DNA of 64,000 bases, taken from the NCBI GenBank assembly GCA_015832175.1, contig WJXW01000011.1, positions 1,116,001-1,180,000 on the forward strand. The letters run 5' to 3'. A program made the position numbers and the translations under genes. Below, in pieces: positions 58,130 to 64,000 of this stretch. The notes beneath the pieces are model-generated. The model was not told where the DNA came from and did no database searches. It worked only from the letters and a program-made list of their open reading frames with translations. The DNA is from Paraphaeosphaeria minitans. Lineage: Eukaryota; Ascomycota; Dothideomycetes; Pleosporales; Didymosphaeriaceae. Position 1 is the first letter of the stretch, and the number at the start of each line of letters is the position of its first letter.

Positions 58130-61100
58130 AATAATAAAAGAAATATTATATAGTAGAGTAGTTACTCTATTGTACAGTCCTTATTAATTCTGTCTACTAA
58201 AGCCTTAATAGCAATGTGTAGTTTATTTATTAAGATTAGTATTTAAAGTGCCTAGTTAGGTGCTTTCTTCGTATAAGTATTAGTAGGATTATCTTTGCTA
58301 TTAATCTACCTAATCTCTATAATTTCCTGTTTTTCGTACAACTCCCTAATTAACATAATATTAATTATAAGGCGTTTTTCGTTTATAGTGCCTAGTTGTA
58401 CGAGGCATTTATACAGGGATTTTAAGTTAGTATAGACTATAATAGGAATTAGGGGGATCTAAAGTATTTATATAATCTATTAGAGTATTGTGCTTAATGT
58501 AATTGCATTATTAAAACTGCCTACTAGACTATACAATTCGCTTACTAGAACACTTCTAGTTACTCTTTTACACTTTACTAAGTTCTAGTAAATAATGTTA
58601 CTATAGATCTTAAAGTCCTAAGTTATTGTGCGATATTTCTCTGCTAGCATAATAACAAAGCTAAGCTATAAGCTTAAGTCTCTATTATTAGCAAAAGAGC
58701 TATCTGTAAAGATGAATAGCTTTGTGCGACCTAGGTTAAGTAGAATAAATTTTAGTCCTCTTTGTATATTCTAAATTTGCCAGTTTAAACGCATGTTTAG
58801 TACTTTAATATCTTCTTCTATTAGTACTATTATTTACGCAGTAATAGATAGGTTAAATATTACTTCTAGTTAGCAAACTAAAGAGATATATACACCTCTT
58901 GCTTGTTATATAATATATTAGTATACAGCGTCTTTGTCCTAGGGATTAATTATACAAAGGCTTTTAGCCTATCCCTTCTATTCTAAGGTAACAACACTTT
59001 AGGTAAGTTAGATTTTGCCTCTATTAAACTTAATTACCCTATTTTATGTTAAAACGCTTTTGTCCTTCGCATAAAACTTTATAGCATAAAGCTACTCCTT
59101 TTCTTATTATATAAAGCTTTCTGTAACTACACTAAGGGTATTATTAGTCTAGAGTCTAGTAATGCCAAACATATTAGGTCCCTTATCTATAATAAGTAGG
59201 CATAGGTTGTACGTTAATACATATATCCTTAGTTTCTCTTTATAGTAGTTATAGTATGTCTTAAACTAGTAGAGACCTAATTCTACTACGCTATATAGAG
59301 GTCGTATAACTTATAGAATTGTGTTTAGTAGGAAGAAATCGCGTATTTCTACTAGTAGTTAGGCGTACAATATACAAAGGAGTTTGTTAGTAGACTATAT
59401 ATAGGCCTAAGTAATATCCCTAAGCTTAATATGCATGTTATATAACTAAATTAGTATTATAAAAAGAGCTAACAGTAACTTCTAGCTTATACACTAGATA
59501 GTAGGGGATTATATAAAGATTTCCTCTTTTTCTTTGTCTAAATAGCTAGCAAAGATAAGTTTTAATTTCTTATATAGTTAGATTATCTTGCCTTTAATCT
59601 CTCGTATAAGACGTAGGTTAAAGATACAGCTAGATTGTTTGTTAGGGTTATATAATAAGATTTTAAAAGTGCTATTAGTAATAAAGGTATTTATTTCTAC
59701 TATATCTAATTCTTTAAAGGGCTAGCTAGGTGTAGTAATAACGCTATCTATATAAAGCTTTAGTGTAAGCTTAAAGTTATCTTTTTCTTTTTAGGTAATA
59801 AACTAGGTATTTAGTCTTCCTAATCTTTATTAAGCTTTACCTAATTATGCAACTATAGTAGTTTAGTCCTTCCTAAGTCTTCCCTTTAGCCTTAGCTTTA
59901 GAGCTTTAATTTGTACAGCTACAAGAGCATCTATATCCTATAGTTCCTATATACTGTCTTTAGTTGCGCGATAGTATAGTTTAACCTATATATAGCGCAG
60001 TTTTAGAGGTCTATTTTTAAGTTCTAGGATAATATCTCTTTCTTTAATACTCTTAATTCTATACAGTCCTTACTATCCCTTCTTTTCTTTCTAGGCTATA
60101 ACTTTAGAGCCTAGTAGGAGTGTAAGAGTTTTATGTAATAATAGGCTATTCTTAGTGTTAATTATATAAGCAACTTTAACTTTAGCTCTATTTTTCTTAA
60201 GTATTTTTATTACTTTCTGCACTATATTAGCTTAGGTAATTAGTTCTAGTAAGAGTGGAGAGTCCTTATTAATCCTTAAGTAGGCACTAAAGACTAGGAG
60301 GGTAGGCACTATACTATTAGGCCTAGCTGTGTTATTTAGTACCTTTACTACTATCTATAGCACTATCTTATTATCTATACAACTATTAATCTTAGCTCTT
60401 AGGATATTATACGCTTAGCGTAGTAGTGTATATACTCTTTTAATCTTGCCTATAGCCTAGTGTGCCTCTACTAGCATTTGCCTATATTCTGCCCTAACTA
60501 TCTTCGCACGATTCTAAAACTCGTTAGAAGCGAAGTTAGTTCCTAGGTTATAGATAATATAATCTAGTGGGCCTTAGTATATATTAATCCAGCATTTTAT
60601 TAAGGCATCCTAGGTGTCTTATACAGTTATTAATCTTAAGAATTAGGCTACCTAAAAGAATGTGTCTATATTAATAACATGCAGGACATCCCTTTTACTA
60701 ATTTATATAATATTAATAATAATTTTATAGTTAAAGTATAAGTTATTTTAGATAGAGAACTTAAAGCGTCTTAGCACTTAGTTATATAACTAGTAGTAGT
60801 AATAGAACTTCTTTACTTCTTCTAGTATAGAGCTCTCTACTTTATACCCTACCTAAGTAAAAAGCTTATACAGTCTTTCTATCTAAGGGTATCTAAAACA
60901 GTAGTGTAGTTATTAGAGTTCTATCTCTATAAAGAAGAGAGCTAATTCCTTATTGCTAAAGTTAAAAAAGGGGTGACCCCACTTTTATATAACTAGCACT
61001 ATTATACTGTCCCTTTATATAATAACATCTAGAATATTATTAAAGTATGCCCTAAGTCTATTAGTATCTACTAGCAATAGTAGGAATAGTGTTAGGGAGT

Positions 61101-63555
61101 TAAGAATATAGTAGGTCACTGTTCCTATAGGGTTAGTAATTTGTATAGTGCCTAGAAATGTCTAAGAACCCTGTCCTCTAAAGCTAATATTAGTAGATCC
61201 TAGTAACTAGTCTACTTTAGTAGTTAGGTTTTTATATAAGTAGGCAGTAAGCTAGTTCTTTCCTACTATAGACACTTATACAGCGCCTATATTCTAGAGT
61301 TCTCCTTAGTACTTTATATAATACTAACTAGCTAGAGTAAATAGTTATATAGGTTCCTCTATATTCTTATTATCTTTACTATATTAGATGTCTTCGCTAG
61401 TTATATAATAAAGGTAGGCAGTAGAAGTAAAGTATAAAGTAGCCTTCTATGCTTCTTTTTTATTACTCTATTAGTCTTATTTATCTTCCTCCTCTTTTAT
61501 ATAATAGTCTTCTTCCTCTAGCTCTTCTTTAAAGTTAAAAATATATACTTATACATCTATAGCAAAGGGTTTATGTTTATAGAAGTTAGTGTATAATAAT
61601 ATGTATTGCCTTCTAGCTCACTAGGTATCCTTTAGTAGATAGTTAGTAGACTAGCATCTTTCTTTATAGTATATAAAGCATTTCTACTTTATATAAGAGC
61701 TTAAACTTCTAAAATTGCCCTTTCTTTTTAGTCTAAAGGTTAATCTACCTCTAGAGGGGCTAGATCCTTTTATATAATTAAGATTATTATATTATTAATT
61801 AGTATAGTACACCTTTTTACTATTTTAGAGGAACTATAACTTCTTCTTATTTTTAGTAACTTAGAGTAACGCATAAAGGTTACTAAGTAAGCCTTCTATT
61901 ATATTTTTAGGGTTAAATATAGCTTATTTAAGGTTAAGATAGCTATGGTATACTTATATAATAGTAGTGTGTAGTTATAATTCACTACTAAAGCCTTATC
62001 TAAGAGCCCTTTAGGCTAAGGTAAGCTTATTAATTATTACTTCTAAGGCCTTATACAATATAGTAGCTAGATTATCCCTTTTATAGCGTTTAAAGGTAAA
62101 AGTGATCTAGTCTATCTAGTACTAATTATAATTAACACTAGTGTTAAAGTGCCTATTTAGTCTATTGTATAATTTATCCTATAGAAGTCCTAGTCTAATG
62201 TTATATAGGTAGTAGGTACTCGCACAATTAGAAAGGATTCCTAAGAAGATATTTATATACTAGTCCTATAGTATACCTAGCCTATAGCATAGTTCTCTAA
62301 AGACTTTTACCTTATCTACTAGAATATTATATAGCCTACTAGTATAGTTATTCTCTTTACTCTAAGCCTTCTAAAAGAGAATAATCTTGTCTAGCTAGAT
62401 ATAAGCATAATCTCCTAGTTATTAAGGAGACTAGAAGTGTCTAGCCTCTGTATACAATATAGTTTGTTAGGCAAAAGCAGTCTAGGTTTTAGGCTACTAC
62501 TACTAGTGTGGCTCTATATATAGTGTCTCTGTCCTCGCATATATAAGGATAGGCCCTAGCTATACTCTATATATATATACATTACCTACAGATAGTATAG
62601 GTTACATTATTAAGATTATGCAAAGCAGTTTAGGTTACAGTTGTAGAGTTATTATGTAAAGGGTCTATAGCTTATAGTTAAGCTGTAACAGTTTAAAGAG
62701 TTTCTTTATATAAGTGTCCTTTATTATAGAATTAGTAGTGACAAAGTTTTCCTTTATAAGAAAAGTAATAAGCTCTCTTCTTACTATACAACTAATCTTA
62801 TTAAAGGTTCTCTCTTTCTAGTTATTAAAATCTTTAGTAAAAGAAGAGATTACCTCTTTACCTTTAAGGCTGCTTACGCGATATTACATAATTATATACA
62901 CTATATAAGTGTTTAGCTATTTTAGAGAAGGGGGTAGGTGGCTGTATAGATCTACTCTATCTATCTAGTACTTTCGTGCGATCTCTCCTCTTAAGGTAAT
63001 AGCCTTAATATTTATTACTTCCTCTACTTATTAAAGCTATATTACTTTAGCTTTATCTTTCTACTAAGGAGGCAGTATTAATTGTTACGCGACGTCCTTA
63101 GGTTATAGTTCCTCTAAGAAGTCTCCTAGTCTTAAGGCTATATTATTGTTGTCTTTTTTAGTCGTGCAACGTGTCTGCGTTTAGTTATTGCTAGTTTAAT
63201 TATGCGACGTATTTTTTAGGGTTATAAATATGCTCACTATCTCCTTTCTTTTCTATAGAATAGCTTAGACTAGATTGTGTAACTCTTTATAGATATGCGC
63301 ACTTTGTTTCTACTTATTATATAATCTAAAATTCAATCTCTAGTAAAGGTATTATCTCCTTTCTTTTCTATAGAATAGCTTAGACTAGATCGTGTAACTC
63401 TTTATAGATGTGCACGCTTTATTTCTGCTTATTATATAATCCAAAATTCAATCTCTAGTAAAAGTAATAATATAGAGCCTACGTATCTAGCTTATAGGGC
63501 GCTCTATCTTCAGATCTTACTAGTTTACAGTTAATTAGAATTAACTACTAATTAG
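58130..63555 (-). pseudogene. Copia-1 gag-integrase-RT-RNase H polyprotein remnant (H)
   Basis: RNase H about 58150-58760 is relatively well kept: FTDSSFANN with catalytic Asp, KCKRVTRSVL, SELYSLVG, later YTNLKSLYKCLVQLG. RT about 58900-59600: SPTIQ block near 59505, RPLYSVVELG near 59300, catalytic LQTDDTL now LQTNNTL near 59125. Integrase about 60350-61100: GTNFASNEF near 60540, VEAHQAVGKI near 60465. Gag-like N-terminal region to about 63500. The conserved blocks match fungal copia-type polyproteins I know. An 18-base palindrome, AGTTAATT-AG-AATTAACT, lies near 63530 beside the 5-prime LTR. Confidence 0.85.
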
Positions 63556-63794
63556 TGTTAGTTTAGCTTAATCTGCAATTAAGCATTTAAGGGTTAATAG
63601 TATACTATTGTGTAAAGGGTAAGAAGTAAGTTTAATTAATTACGTCTAGTCTATCGTACAAAGGGGCACTAAGGGCTTTATAAAGTCTCTGCCTCTTAGC
63701 GCTAACCTAAGTAGTGGGTCCTTGTGCGGGTCCCTATAGGTAGGCAGGCCCCCACTTCACCCAGTGCTACTTATACGATAAACTGTACGGACAA
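63556..63794 (-). repeat. Copia-1 5-prime LTR of H (239 bp)
   Basis: TGTTAGTTT to CTGTACGGACA; the outward end is unmutated relative to the partner. Confidence 0.95.
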
Positions 63795-63799
63795 GAATA

Positions 63800-64000
63800 G
63801 AGAGAATCTCCTACTACTAATTATAAGAGAGATTCTCGCACCCCTATAATTAAGCAAAGGAAGAAAAGGGTCTATAAGCTTATAGATAAGCTCTTTAATC
63901 TCTTTTTTTTCTAATTCCTATTTTCCCTTTAATCTTTTTTTTTTCTTTTTTTATTTCCTAGCTGTAAATTAATAATTCTAGGTAGTTAATAGATTAATTC
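63800..64000 (-). pseudogene. Copia-2 element F4 continuation
   Basis: Matches F1 from about 32735: an inverted repeat around GAGAATCTCC and GGAGATTCTCGC-like arms, then the pyrimidine-rich tract preceding the end of pol. Pol itself is beyond the window. Confidence 0.85.

Larger units (their letters stand above)
56602..63794 (-). mobile_element. Copia-1 element H, full length
   Basis: 7193 bp on minus, LTRs 63556-63794 (5-prime) and 56602-56839 (3-prime), AGAAT target duplications at 56597-56601 and 63795-63799. It is inserted in F4 and uninterrupted, so it gives the complete map for H-prime. Confidence 0.95.
54858..64000 (-). mobile_element. Copia-2 element F4, long form, interrupted by H
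   Basis: Minus-strand copy whose 3-prime LTR is 54858-55051 and whose pol lies beyond the right edge. Pieces are 54858-56601 and 63800-64000, joined through H with the AGAAT duplication. AAATT at 54853-54857 is the expected left target site. Confidence 0.9.

Overview
The window looks like AT-rich, gene-free heterochromatin of a filamentous ascomycete with an active repeat-induced point mutation (RIP) history. CpA and TpG are strongly depleted and TpA is in excess, while CpG survives. Almost every retroelement reading frame is broken by TAA/TAG at former CAA, CAG or TGG codons. I found no host gene, tRNA, rRNA or CRISPR. Everything from 1 to 64000 can be assigned to LTR retrotransposons nested inside one another.

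Four families are present. Gypsy-1 (chromovirus, 410-411 bp LTR; 464 bp in one copy): A (minus, 4988-8360), D (minus, 9920-30269), E (plus, 18487-25070) and a solo LTR (15293-15703). Gypsy-2 (chromovirus, 215-216 bp LTR): C (plus, pieces from 8361 to 54312), B (minus, 10470-17408), G (plus gag fragment, 54313-54857) and a solo LTR split by E. Copia-1 (238-239 bp LTR): H-prime (minus, 1-4987) and H (minus, 56602-63794). Copia-2 (194-195 bp LTR): F1 (minus, 31054-44595), F2 (plus, 34816-41046), F3 (minus, 46132-53450) and F4 (minus, 54858 to beyond the window).

Nesting is fixed by nine matching 5-bp target duplications: D TAAGT, B GGCGT, solo Gypsy-1 LTR ATATT, solo Gypsy-2 LTR GTTTT, E CTAGA, F1 AAAGT, F2 GTTAG, F3 GTAAT, H AGAAT. 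From oldest inward: G holds C and F4. C holds A, D, F1 and F3. A holds H-prime. D holds B (which holds the solo Gypsy-1 LTR) and the solo Gypsy-2 LTR (which holds E). F1 holds F2, and F4 holds H. The deepest chain is five levels.

The most notable observation is an extra reading frame on the strand opposite to pol, between the end of pol and the 3-prime LTR. In Gypsy-1 it is a 172-codon frame, tail-to-tail with pol, that keeps phase in two independent copies. Its cysteine positions have exactly the spacing of a fungal Zn(II)2Cys6 binuclear cluster (C-x2-C-x6-C-x8-C-x2-C-x6-C), followed by a Lys/Glu-rich, probably coiled-coil segment. Gypsy-2, Copia-2 and Copia-1 each have a candidate antisense frame with CxxC pairs in the same place; in the two copia families a TATA-like element lies upstream. 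A second notable pattern is that the outer edges of each element are less RIP-mutated than the same bases in the inward-facing LTR.
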